5,431 nt of DNA from Clostridia bacterium (GCA_900763035.1 CAAFIS010000066.1:1-5431); one strand, 5' to 3'. Shown: positions 1 through 5,301, numbered from the stretch's first letter. Notes: generated by a model not told the origin, from the sequence alone. Made by a program: numbers and translations.

Positions 1-1
1 C

Positions 2-190
2 ATCGAGCGCAACGCCGTCGCCGCCATGCGTGCGATCAACGCCCTCAGCTTGGCGAATTTCCTTACCTACACGCGCAAGGTGTCGTTCGACGTCGTCGTG
101 CACACGATGTACGAAACGGGGCGCGACCTGTTCTCGAAATACCGCGAAACGGCCGAAGGCGGCTTAGCGAAGTATTACACCGGCTGCTGA
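2..190 (+). CDS. L-serine ammonia-lyase (L-serine dehydratase), iron-sulfur type, C-terminal fragment
   Basis: The frame enters from the left edge and gives 62 residues ending in YYTGC before a TGA at 188-190. The segment matches the end of the alpha chain/domain of [4Fe-4S] L-serine dehydratases: an IERN start, an A-x-x-A-I-N helix, then TMYETGRDLFSKYRETAEGGLA, recalling the family pattern TM-x2-TG-x-D-x3-KY-x-ETS-x-GGLA. These cytoplasmic enzymes deaminate L-serine to pyruvate and ammonia. The last residue is Cys; in the Legionella pneumophila enzyme the C-terminal Cys inserts into the active site and ligates the cluster, so the terminal Cys fits the family. The signature cluster cysteines lie outside the window, so a split alpha subunit (SdaAA) cannot be told from a single-chain enzyme. 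The gene converges on the minus-strand units and is not part of the BMC operon. Confidence 0.75.
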   Translation: MERNAVAAMRAINALSLANFLTYTRKVSFDVVVHTMYETGRDLFSKYRETAEGGLAKYYTGC

Positions 191-245
191 AAAGCTACAA
201 AACGCCAAAGAAGAAAAGCAACGGTCAAGCGTCAAAAGACAAAAA

Positions 246-279
246 CGCCCGCCGGACGGCATCAGCCGTCCGGCGGGCG
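246..279. terminator. Rho-independent terminator between convergent genes
   Basis: A perfect 15-bp GC-rich inverted repeat: arms 246-260 and 265-279, loop ATCA. On the minus strand the stem is followed at once by TTTTT (complement of 241-245) and a further T-rich run, a good intrinsic terminator for the HD-domain gene that stops at 295. On the plus strand the 3' side is CTCTTGGTCTTTT, a weaker U-tract, so it may also end the serine dehydratase transcript that stops at 190. The 104-nt gap 191-294 holds nothing else recognisable. Confidence 0.85.
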
Positions 280-294
280 CTCTTGGTCTTTTCG

Positions 295-759
295 TTACCT
301 GCGGCGGCGGAACGTTTCCCGCACGGCGCATAGCTTATCGGCCACGCACAGCACAAGGCTCTCGCGATAGCGCGGCACGACCGGGACGAGCGGGAACATA
401 TGCGCACGGATCATGTTGCGTTCGATCCGGCCGATACCGATGTCCCGTTCGGCGTTTTTCGCCGCGCGTTCGCCGTGATGGAAGGCGTGCAGCCGGTGGC
501 TGGGATCCGGATAGTGCCAATCGTAAAGAAAATAGTCATGCAGCAGCGCCCCGCGCACCAGTGCGACGGTATCGAACCGCAGCGGCAGCCGCCGCGCGAT
601 GGCCACGCACATCACCGCCACCGCCAGTGAGTGTGCATACACGCTGACGCTGCCGTGCTGCATGAACTTCCGCTCCCGCTGCATCCCCGGCGAGGCGAGG
701 ATATCTGCGCCGAAACGGCGCACCACACGCTCGTTCTCCCGGCGGTTCATTTTGCTCAT
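295..759 (-). CDS. small HD-domain protein (putative metal-dependent phosphohydrolase)
   Basis: 154 residues. HD-superfamily proteins are metal-dependent phosphohydrolases acting on nucleotides or other phosphate esters. Candidate metal ligands are visible in order: His43 (VYAHSLAVA), the His74-Asp75 doublet (GALLHDYFLYDWH), His94/His95 (HAFHHGERAA), His120 (IRAHMFPL) and Asp141 (VADKLCAVRE). This H...HD...H...H...D spacing is that of a single HD domain filling almost the whole protein. The C-terminus is a basic FRRRR tail. No signal peptide or membrane segment is seen. The start is supported by GGAAGGG 7 nt before the ATG. It lies 22 nt downstream of the histidine phosphatase gene, so the two are probably co-transcribed. 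The physiological substrate cannot be inferred, and nothing links it to the BMC apart from proximity. Confidence 0.75.
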   Translation of the reverse strand: MSKMNRRENERVVRRFGADILASPGMQRERKFMQHGSVSVYAHSLAVAVMCVAIARRLPLRFDTVALVRGALLHDYFLYDWHYPDPSHRLHAFHHGERAAKNAERDIGIGRIERNMIRAHMFPLVPVVPRYRESLVLCVADKLCAVRETFRRRR

Positions 760-781
760 GAGTTATCCCTTCCTGTTTTGA

Positions 782-1453
782 TCACAGAGTGATCTGCGGC
801 AAAACGGTCAGGTCACTGCCCAAATGCTCGTGCAGATCGCGCTGCACGAGCTGCCCGGTCAAGCCGCCCTGCGCGTCGATATCGTAGCGCACGATCGTGA
901 CCGACGCGTTGCTCACCCACGGGATCTGCTGCATATCGGCCAATGACAGCCCACGCCAAACACATTCCATTACGCGGATCGGCGTGGCATGGGTGGCGAT
1001 GCACAGCGTTTGTCCGGGGTGACGGCGCACGATATCCTCGATCGCCGCGCGGATGCGCTGCTGCAGCTGCGCTACCGTTTCGCCGTCCGTGCAGGCGGCG
1101 TTGCCGATATCGTTGCACCACGTGGTGATCGCCGCTGGGTACCGTTCGTAGATCTCGCGGTACAGCAGGCCTTCCCACGCCCCGGCATAGATCTCGCGCA
1201 GGCCGGGACAGGCGATCGTTTCCAGCCCGTGCCGCCGCGCGACCGCATCGCCGGTGGCGAACGCCCGGCGCAGGTCGCTGGCATATACGGCGGAAAACGG
1301 GACATCATCCAAAAAACGTGCCGTGCTTTCCGCCTGCCGCAAGCCGAGCGCGGTCAGCGGCGTGTCCGTATGCCCGGCAAAACGATCCTCGCGGTTCATC
1401 TCGCTCTCGCCGTGGCGGATCAGATACAGCGTCGTTCGTGTCGCTTCGTTCAT
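782..1453 (-). CDS. histidine phosphatase family protein (phosphoglycerate-mutase-like)
   Basis: 223 residues from the chosen start. Branch-2-type histidine phosphatase signatures of the GpmB/CobC/PhoE kind are complete: LIRHGESEMN with Arg13-His14 (His14 would be the phosphorylated nucleophile), AGHTDTPLTALGLRQA, Arg62 in YASDLRRA, Glu87 in LREIYAGAWEG (acid residue), and His155 in CIATHATP. It is therefore predicted to be a catalytically competent cytoplasmic phosphatase, but the sequence does not separate alpha-ribazole phosphatase (CobC) from a general sugar-phosphate phosphatase. The start at 1453 has AGGAGGG about 8 nt upstream. A longer in-frame start at 1516 would lie inside the terminator stem at 1492-1522 and is rejected. 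It is the first gene of a two-gene unit with the HD-domain gene. Confidence 0.85.
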   Translation of the reverse strand: MNEATRTTLYLIRHGESEMNREDRFAGHTDTPLTALGLRQAESTARFLDDVPFSAVYASDLRRAFATGDAVARRHGLETIACPGLREIYAGAWEGLLYREIYERYPAAITTWCNDIGNAACTDGETVAQLQQRIRAAIEDIVRRHPGQTLCIATHATPIRVMECVWRGLSLADMQQIPWVSNASVTIVRYDIDAQGGLTGQLVQRDLHEHLGSDLTVLPQITL

Positions 1454-1481
1454 GCGCGGTCCCTCCTGGTTCGAATGACCG

Positions 1482-1490
1482 ATGATAGCA
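1482..1490 (-). promoter_or_regulatory. candidate extended -10 promoter for the phosphatase/HD unit
   Basis: The minus strand reads TGCTATCAT, matching the extended -10 form TG-N-TATNNT, just downstream of the terminator and about 30 nt before the phosphatase start at 1453. A promoter is expected here because the upstream terminator should block read-through from the BMC operon. No good TTGACA-like -35 is found at 16-18 nt; that stretch is taken up by the terminator stem. Inferred from position and one motif only. Confidence 0.3.
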
Positions 1491-1491
1491 C

Positions 1492-1522
1492 AAAAAGATG
1501 AGCCGGATAGGCTCATCTTTTT
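1492..1522. terminator. symmetric rho-independent terminator ending the BMC operon
   Basis: A perfect 13-bp inverted repeat with arms 1492-1504 (AAAAAGATGAGCC) and 1510-1522 (GGCTCATCTTTTT) and a 5-nt loop. The A-tract and T-tract are part of the stem, so it can act in both directions. It lies 19 nt past the stop of the BMC-T gene and marks the 3' end of the microcompartment operon. Confidence 0.9.
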
Positions 1523-1541
1523 CGCGTAAAGATAAAGTGCT

Positions 1542-2087
1542 TTACAGATACTGCCACAGGTCGCCGTGCGGCGCAGCCATCACGGACTTGCTGCTGAGCA
1601 GACCCTGACGGATGGCATAATCCCCGGCGGCCTCGATCGCCGCCGTCACGTCGCCGACCTCGCCGGTGATCATCATCACGCCCTTGCCGCCCATGCCGCG
1701 CGACAGCCGCAGATCGACGATGTCGACCTTCGCCGCCTTGACGGCGGCATCCGCCGCAAGGATGATGCTGGCGGCGGAGTACGTTTCCAGCACGCCCAGC
1801 GCGCCGTGCGGCGCTTCGGGCTGCGCGCCCATCAGCGCCATCACGACGTTTTGGTCGATGCGGCCCATCACGGTCGTATCCAAGATGTACGTCGCAAATT
1901 TCGACTTGACGTGGTCGACGGCCGTTTGCACGTCGGAGATCGTACCGGTCAGCAAGATCTCGTACTTTCCGGGGCAGGACGGATGCGCCGAGATCAGCCG
2001 CACACCGGAGGATTTCAGCGCGTCATCGCACGCCTCGATGCCCACCGGCACGCTTTTCAGTTCCAAAACGCCTACTGCATAGATCAT
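1542..2087 (-). CDS. pduT: PduT-like BMC-T shell protein with Cys for an iron-sulfur cluster
   Basis: 181 residues with two fused BMC domains: about residues 1-90 (IYAVGVLELKSVPVGIEACD) and about 95-181 (GALGVLETYSAASIILAADA, ending in APHGDLWQYL). This tandem form builds pseudohexameric trimers in the shell facet. Length, the CPGK motif and the ending resemble PduT. Cys38 in HPSCPGK occupies the position of the Cys that ligates a [4Fe-4S] cluster on the three-fold axis of characterised PduT. By analogy it would carry electrons across the shell, and its position directly after the PduS-like gene (32-nt gap) supports that partnership. The second domain has an extra Gly-rich loop, RGMGGKG. The Shine-Dalgarno site is only moderate (AAAGG or GGG upstream of the ATG). 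It is the last gene of the operon. Confidence 0.88.
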   Translation of the reverse strand: MIYAVGVLELKSVPVGIEACDDALKSSGVRLISAHPSCPGKYEILLTGTISDVQTAVDHVKSKFATYILDTTVMGRIDQNVVMALMGAQPEAPHGALGVLETYSAASIILAADAAVKAAKVDIVDLRLSRGMGGKGVMMITGEVGDVTAAIEAAGDYAIRQGLLSSKSVMAAPHGDLWQYL

Positions 2088-2119
2088 TCGTTATCCCAGC
2101 CTTTCTTACGGGAGCGTCG

Positions 2120-3454
2120 TCAGCCCTTGACCCGGATGACGATGCGCTGATCGGTGACCGATTCGACCACGCCATTGACGGAGGAGTGGATATTCGCGGA
2201 GATCACGCCACTGGCCGCAGCCACGCACTGGCCTGCGGTGACCGTGTCCCCTGCCGCGACCTGCGCCGTGGCGGGAGCACCGACGTGCTGCCGCAGCGGC
2301 AGCTCGATCATCATCGGGATGAACGGCTCCGCCTTGAAGGGCGGTACGCCGCGGTCGAACTGTGCCACACCGATCCGCTGCATGAACCGTTCGCTGGGCA
2401 GCAGACGGTATTCGCGGTCGGGATCCGGCACGAGCGGCTGCCCGGCATATTGATAGCGCAGCTTGTTCTTCGCCAAAATGCCCTTGACCTGCTGATACAT
2501 CCGGCGCGGGCTGATGCCCTGACAGCACGCCGTCAGTTCGCACACGCCGCAGCCGCAGCAGACGGAGGCCTCGGTGAAGGCCTGCGGGTTCTCCTCGACC
2601 ATGGTCAGGGAGTTGCGCACGATCTTGTGCGGACGCAGCGGATAGCCGATCAGCGCACGCGGGCACATATCGCTGCAGATGCTGCACTGGCAGCAGTTGG
2701 CGGAGGCGTGGGTGGCCACCGTGCGGTTCGTCATCAGCTTGCTCACGATCGCCGGGGCGGTCTTGGGCAGGACGAGCAGACCCTTGGTGGTCTTGGTGAT
2801 CACGGCCTTCTGCGGGTCGATGATCGGGCCCATCGCCGGACCGCCGTCGATCATCACACAGTCGTCCGGTACGGAGAAGCCGTAGTGCGCCATCAGCTCG
2901 CGCACCGGCGTGCCCACCGGCACGACCGTGACGAACGGCTGCGGCACGTTGCCGCCCACGGTGATCCATTTTTTTGTCACCGCCGCGCCGTCCTGCACCG
3001 CATGGCAGACGTTATACAGCGTTTCCGCGTTCATCACGATCACACCGACGGTCAGCGGGAGCTGACCGGGCGGAACGATCCGACCCAACGCCTGATAGAT
3101 CAGGATCACTTCGTCGCCCATCGGATAGACGTTCGGCAGACATTTGACCTTGACGTGGTCGGATATCGCCTGCCCGTCGGACAGGCCCAACCGTTCGGCG
3201 GTATGCTGCTTGACGCCAAGCAGCGCCTGCGGGATCTTGGTGGCGGAAAGAACGTATTCCGCGCCCTGCGCCACGTCTTGCAGATGCTGCTTCATCAGCG
3301 TCAGATCGGAGTAGAGCAGCGGCTCGCACTCCGCCGCGTTGATCATCAGCGTGTCTGCGCCTTCGGCCAGCTTCACCGCCGTCGGGAAGCCTGCGCCGCC
3401 CGCACCGACGCATCCGGCGTCGGTCAGGATCTTTTTCAGTTCATCGAGTGTCAT
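2120..3454 (-). CDS. pduS: PduS-like (RnfC-family) flavin/iron-sulfur electron-transfer protein
   Basis: 444 residues, close to PduS length (about 450). Domains in order: a Gly-rich nucleotide/flavin loop at 17-24 (GAGGAGFP) with INAAECEPLL at 38-47; YPMGDE at 110-115, the counterpart of the conserved YPxGxE stretch of RnfC/complex I 51-kDa-type flavoproteins; an SLBB-like region near 162-215; a first ferredoxin-type cluster C254-x2-C257-x2-C260-x3-C264-P; a second Cys cluster C299-x2-C302-x2-C305 followed by C310/C311; and a C-terminal barrel-sandwich domain near 385-444. In pdu systems PduS is an FMN, two-[4Fe-4S] protein that passes electrons from NADH, notably for cobalamin reduction, and pairs with PduT. 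In B12-independent metabolosomes the same pair may recycle NAD+ by exporting electrons; which role applies here cannot be seen. No membrane segment. Good AAGGAG 7 nt before the ATG. Confidence 0.88.
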   Translation of the reverse strand: MTLDELKKILTDAGCVGAGGAGFPTAVKLAEGADTLMINAAECEPLLYSDLTLMKQHLQDVAQGAEYVLSATKIPQALLGVKQHTAERLGLSDGQAISDHVKVKCLPNVYPMGDEVILIYQALGRIVPPGQLPLTVGVIVMNAETLYNVCHAVQDGAAVTKKWITVGGNVPQPFVTVVPVGTPVRELMAHYGFSVPDDCVMIDGGPAMGPIIDPQKAVITKTTKGLLVLPKTAPAIVSKLMTNRTVATHASANCCQCSICSDMCPRALIGYPLRPHKIVRNSLTMVEENPQAFTEASVCCGCGVCELTACCQGISPRRMYQQVKGILAKNKLRYQYAGQPLVPDPDREYRLLPSERFMQRIGVAQFDRGVPPFKAEPFIPMMIELPLRQHVGAPATAQVAAGDTVTAGQCVAAASGVISANIHSSVNGVVESVTDQRIVIRVKG

Positions 3455-3488
3455 GGTGATCTCCTTACCCTGCGATACCGCAAAACGG

Positions 3489-3749
3489 TCAGTTGGCGTT
3501 CTCGTCCACGATGCCGACGATCACGGCATCGGTCGGCGCGGCGGTGTTATCCAGCGCCAGCCGCGCACCGCTGCCTGTGGTGATGAGCACGCGTTCGCCG
3601 ATGCCGGCACCAACGCTGTCAAGAGCAACGATGTACTTGTCCGTTTCGACCGTGTTCTCGATCAGGCGGACCTCCATGATCTTGGAGCCCACCAGCTTTT
3701 CGTTTTTGCGCGTGGAAACGATATGCCCCACGACCTTGCCCATCAACAT
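3489..3749 (-). CDS. eutN: EutN/CcmL family BMC-P pentameric vertex protein
   Basis: 86 residues covering the complete BMC-P domain: GKVVGHIVSTRKNEKLVGSK at 4-23, then VALDSVGAGIGERVLITTGS and the closing DAVIVGIVD. These proteins form pentamers that cap the twelve shell vertices. It corresponds to PduN of pdu operons and EutN of eut operons; which name fits best cannot be decided from sequence alone. The start at 3749 has AAAGGCGG upstream; a start two codons later (3743) is possible and would remove only Met-Leu. It sits 30 nt after pduL and 34 nt before the pduS-like gene. PduM, which lies between PduL and PduN in enterobacterial operons, is absent here. Confidence 0.9.
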   Translation of the reverse strand: MLMGKVVGHIVSTRKNEKLVGSKIMEVRLIENTVETDKYIVALDSVGAGIGERVLITTGSGARLALDNTAAPTDAVIVGIVDENAN

Positions 3750-3779
3750 CGTTCTTCCGCCTTTCGTTGATCTGTATCG

Positions 3780-4436
3780 TCAGTCACGTACGATCCGCAC
3801 CTTGCCGCCGCACGGCAGGCCGACGGCGTTCGCGTCGTCGGTATCCACGTGCATCTCCAGCCGGAAATCGGGGTGCACACGCACCTGCACGTCATACCAT
3901 TTGGTGCGGCGCTCGCCGTCGTCGACCTCGACGTTGACGTAGTCGCCGTCCTTCACGCCGTAATGCTCCCCGTCGGCGGGGCTCATATGGATATGGCGGT
4001 TGGCGATGATGCAGCCCTCGCGGATGCTCAGCACGCCCTTCGGCCCAACGATCGTGATCGGCGCAGAGCCATCCAGCTTACCGGACTCGCGCACCGGCGC
4101 TTTGATCTTCAGGGTGTAGGAGTCCGTGCGCGAGATCTCGACCTGCGTCGCTTTGCGCAGCGGCCCCAGCACGCGCACCTTTTCGATCGCACGCATGGAC
4201 GGCCCGATCAGCGTCAGCTGCTCCTTGCAGGCATATTGTCCGGGCTGGGACAGTTCCTTCATCGGCGACAGCTCGTAGCCTTTGCCGAACAGCACCTCCA
4301 CGTCCGCCGCCGTCAGGTGGATGTGGCGGTTGGACACGCCGACAGGCACCTGATCGTCGCCTGATACGACGTGCACGCCCTGTGTTTCCAGTGCGGCCCT
4401 GACCGCCGCAGCGATGGTCGAAGGATCGATCGCCAT
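3780..4436 (-). CDS. pduL: PduL-type phosphate propanoyltransferase / phosphotransacylase
   Basis: 218 residues. PduL exchanges CoA for phosphate on propanoyl- or acetyl-CoA, giving an acyl-phosphate for later ATP synthesis and regenerating CoA inside the compartment. Two PduL repeats are visible: PVGVSNRHIHLT at 31-42 and CIIANRHIHMSP at 142-153, whose paired His residues (38/40 and 148/150) are the metal-binding signature, plus RLEMHVDTDDANA at 192-204 with a further conserved His196. Residues about 3-20 (IDPSTIAAAVRAALETQG) form a short amphipathic helix followed by a linker, the form of an N-terminal encapsulation peptide, so luminal location is predicted. The start at 4436 is chosen because AAGGAG lies 9 nt upstream; an in-frame ATG at 4472 would add 12 basic residues encoded in the hairpin and Shine-Dalgarno region. 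Preceded by the long structured spacer. Confidence 0.92.
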   Translation of the reverse strand: MAIDPSTIAAAVRAALETQGVHVVSGDDQVPVGVSNRHIHLTAADVEVLFGKGYELSPMKELSQPGQYACKEQLTLIGPSMRAIEKVRVLGPLRKATQVEISRTDSYTLKIKAPVRESGKLDGSAPITIVGPKGVLSIREGCIIANRHIHMSPADGEHYGVKDGDYVNVEVDDGERRTKWYDVQVRVHPDFRLEMHVDTDDANAVGLPCGGKVRIVRD

Positions 4437-4463
4437 GAAGAACACTCCTTGTCGTTTTGATGT

Positions 4464-4483
4464 CCGCCGCACGGGTGCGGCGG
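4464..4483 (-). repeat. inverted repeat just 5' of the pduL ribosome-binding site
   Basis: 9-bp arms CCGCCGCAC (4464-4472) and GTGCGGCGG (4475-4483) separated by GG; in RNA the tip would open to a 4-nt loop or larger. It lies about 13 nt before the AAGGAG of pduL. A stable 5' hairpin there could protect a processed pduL-eutN-pduS-pduT message. The structure is seen; the function is inferred. Confidence 0.5.
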
Positions 4484-4485
4484 CC

Positions 4486-4502
4486 GGCCGGAGGCTCCGG
4501 CC
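4486..4502 (-). repeat. short GC-rich stem-loop in the spacer
   Basis: 7-bp arms GGCCGGA (4486-4492) and TCCGGCC (4496-4502) with a 3-nt loop. It is adjacent to the 4464-4483 inverted repeat. No U-tract follows on either strand. Confidence 0.4.
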
Positions 4503-4577
4503 TATCGATACCGGCGGCAGCGCCGGATAACTTTCGCATTTATCGCCCCGTGATCACGGAGCAAAAGCGCCGGCGGC

Positions 4578-4606
4578 TCCCTGCCCCCGTTATGCGGGGG
4601 CAGGGA
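4578..4606 (-). repeat. strong 12-bp stem-loop in the BMC-H/pduL spacer
   Basis: Perfect arms TCCCTGCCCCCG (4578-4589) and CGGGGGCAGGGA (4595-4606) with a 5-nt loop. It is the most stable-looking element of the spacer. On the minus strand it is followed by GCCGCCGGCGCTTTTGC, with the short T-run displaced about 10 nt, so it is a poor classical terminator. It could pause RNA polymerase or block 3'-to-5' decay and so raise BMC-H message over downstream message. Confidence 0.55.
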
Positions 4607-4617
4607 TCGTACGAATA

Positions 4618-4633
4618 CAAATGCCGGCATTTG
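4618..4633. repeat. perfect 16-bp palindrome
   Basis: CAAATGCCGGCATTTG is a complete palindrome without spacer, located 44 nt past the stop of the second BMC-H gene. The lack of a loop makes it look more like a dimeric-protein site than an RNA hairpin, but there is no second copy in the window and no clear promoter beside it. Confidence 0.4.
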
Positions 4634-4676
4634 CTGTACCTGAAACTGAGATCATCCCCGGTCGGTGACCGGAAAC

Positions 4677-4949
4677 TTATTTCAGCGTCGGCAGCAGCTT
4701 CTCCACATCAGCGTGGGGACGCGGGATGACATGGGTCGCGATAACTTCGCCCAGGCGGGACGCCGCAGCGCCGCCTGCCTCAACGGCAGCCTTCACCGCG
4801 CCGACATCGCCGCGCACATGAATGCTGACCAAACCGGAACCGATCTTCTCGGAGCCGATCAGGGTCACGTTCGCCGCCTTGACCATGGCATCTGCCGCTT
4901 CGATCGCAGCGACAAGACCACGGGTCTCGACCATACCTAATGCTTCCAT
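4677..4949 (-). CDS. BMC-H hexameric shell protein (PduA/PduJ/EutM type), paralog 1
   Basis: 90 residues, a single canonical BMC domain with no extension. It forms hexamers tiling the shell facets. [20 protein letters not shown] opens the fold; the pore loop is K35-I-G-S38-G, the same KIGSG as PduA, with Ser38 expected to line the pore; edge residues Lys24, Asn27 and Arg77 correspond to the Lys26-Asn29-Arg79 triad needed for PduA sheet assembly. The ending [15 protein letters not shown] is typical of PduA/EutM. The start is firm: AAGGAGGT with 9 nt from AAGGAG to the ATG. It differs from the next paralog upstream in six residues (K53T, A54S, P78T, A80T, D81N, T88V). It follows that gene by 79 nt, if the shorter start is used, and precedes the structured spacer. 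Confidence 0.95.
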   Translation of the reverse strand: MEALGMVETRGLVAAIEAADAMVKAANVTLIGSEKIGSGLVSIHVRGDVGAVKAAVEAGGAAASRLGEVIATHVIPRPHADVEKLLPTLK

Positions 4950-4956
4950 GCGGATG

Positions 4957-4964
4957 ACCTCCTT
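4957..4964 (-). promoter_or_regulatory. Shine-Dalgarno of BMC-H paralog 1
   Basis: The minus strand reads AAGGAGGT, a near-perfect anti-16S match. AAGGAG ends 9 nt before the ATG at 4949. It serves as a template for choosing the start of the other paralog. Confidence 0.8.
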
Positions 4965-5028
4965 GTTTTGTTCTTAGACAACGTGCAGCCGGATAGCGGC
5001 ACGATAGTCGATCGTTTGGGGCCTGTCC

Positions 5029-5301
5029 TTATTTCAGGACGGGTAGTAGCTTCTCTACGTTGGTATGTGTACGTGGGATGACGTGCGTCGCGATGACTTC
5101 GCCCAGACGGGACGCCGCAGCGCCGCCGGCCTCGACAGCGGACGTCACCGCGCCGACATCGCCGCGCACATGGATGCTGACCAAGCCGGATCCGATCTTT
5201 TCGGAACCGATCAGCGTCACATTAGCCGCCTTGACCATGGCATCCGCCGCTTCGATCGCAGCCACGAGGCCGCGCGTTTCGACCATTCCTAATGCTTCCA
5301 T
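5029..5301 (-). CDS. BMC-H hexameric shell protein (PduA/PduJ/EutM type), paralog 2
   Basis: 90 residues from the chosen start, colinear with the other BMC-H copy. It has the same KIGSG pore loop (35-39) and the Lys24/Asn27/Arg77 edge triad, so a standard facet hexamer is predicted. Unlike paralog 1 it has Thr-Ser at 53-54 and PRTHTN in place of the family-typical PRPHxD at 76-81. The start at 5301 is preferred over the ATG two codons earlier (5307) because AAGGAG at 5311-5316 is 9 nt from 5301, exactly as in paralog 1, but only 3 nt from 5307. The reading frame has no stop upstream to the window edge, so a longer protein is possible: see the separate entry for 5302-5430. Confidence 0.9.
   Translation of the reverse strand: MEALGMVETRGLVAAIEAADAMVKAANVTLIGSEKIGSGLVSIHVRGDVGAVTSAVEAGGAAASRLGEVIATHVIPRTHTNVEKLLPVLK

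Larger units (their letters stand above)
4437..4676 (-). other. 240-nt structured spacer between the second BMC-H gene and pduL
   Basis: This is by far the longest gap in the operon (the others are 30-79 nt). No supported gene is found. It holds a run of inverted repeats: 4658-4672 (6-bp arms), a 16-bp palindrome at 4618-4633, a 12-bp-stem hairpin at 4578-4606, a 12-bp palindrome CCGTGATCACGG at 4548-4559, 6-bp arms at 4511-4526, 7-bp arms at 4486-4502, and 9-bp arms at 4464-4483 just upstream of the pduL Shine-Dalgarno. None is followed by a clean U-tract on the minus strand, so full termination is not indicated. mRNA processing, stabilisation of the shell-gene message or partial attenuation are plausible. 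Confidence 0.6.

Noticed and set aside
1454..1516. A 21-residue longer N-terminus for the histidine phosphatase starting at 1516
   Set aside because: It would be encoded through the terminator stem at 1492-1522 and lacks a Shine-Dalgarno; the start at 1453 has AGGAGGG and puts the RHG motif at the usual distance from the N-terminus.
1566..2150. A 194-codon plus-strand frame antisense to the BMC-T gene
   Set aside because: Low-complexity His/Arg/Asp-rich translation and full overlap with a well-supported PduT-like gene; no suitable Shine-Dalgarno context was relied on.
2186..3583. A 465-codon open frame on the plus strand antisense to the pduS-like gene
   Set aside because: Its translation is rich in His, Arg and Asp with no recognisable domain, and it lies opposite a clear PduS homolog; this is the usual mirror frame of GC-rich coding DNA.
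4437..4472. A 12-residue longer N-terminus for PduL starting at 4472
   Set aside because: The start codon is buried in the 4464-4483 inverted repeat and the segment encodes the Shine-Dalgarno of the better start at 4436.
4535..4575. A possible internal promoter in the spacer (TTGCTC with GATAAA on the minus strand, around the CCGTGATCACGG palindrome)
   Set aside because: The spacing is about 14 nt, too short, and both boxes are poor matches.
4457..4729. A plus-strand open frame of about 90 codons across the spacer
   Set aside because: It runs through the inverted repeats into the antisense of a BMC-H gene, with an Arg/Pro-rich translation and no recognisable domain.
4677..5301. The two near-identical BMC-H genes as a mobile or assembly-derived duplication
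   Set aside because: About a third of codons differ, mostly synonymously, so they are long-standing paralogs; tandem BMC-H genes are common in BMC operons and no insertion-sequence ends are seen.
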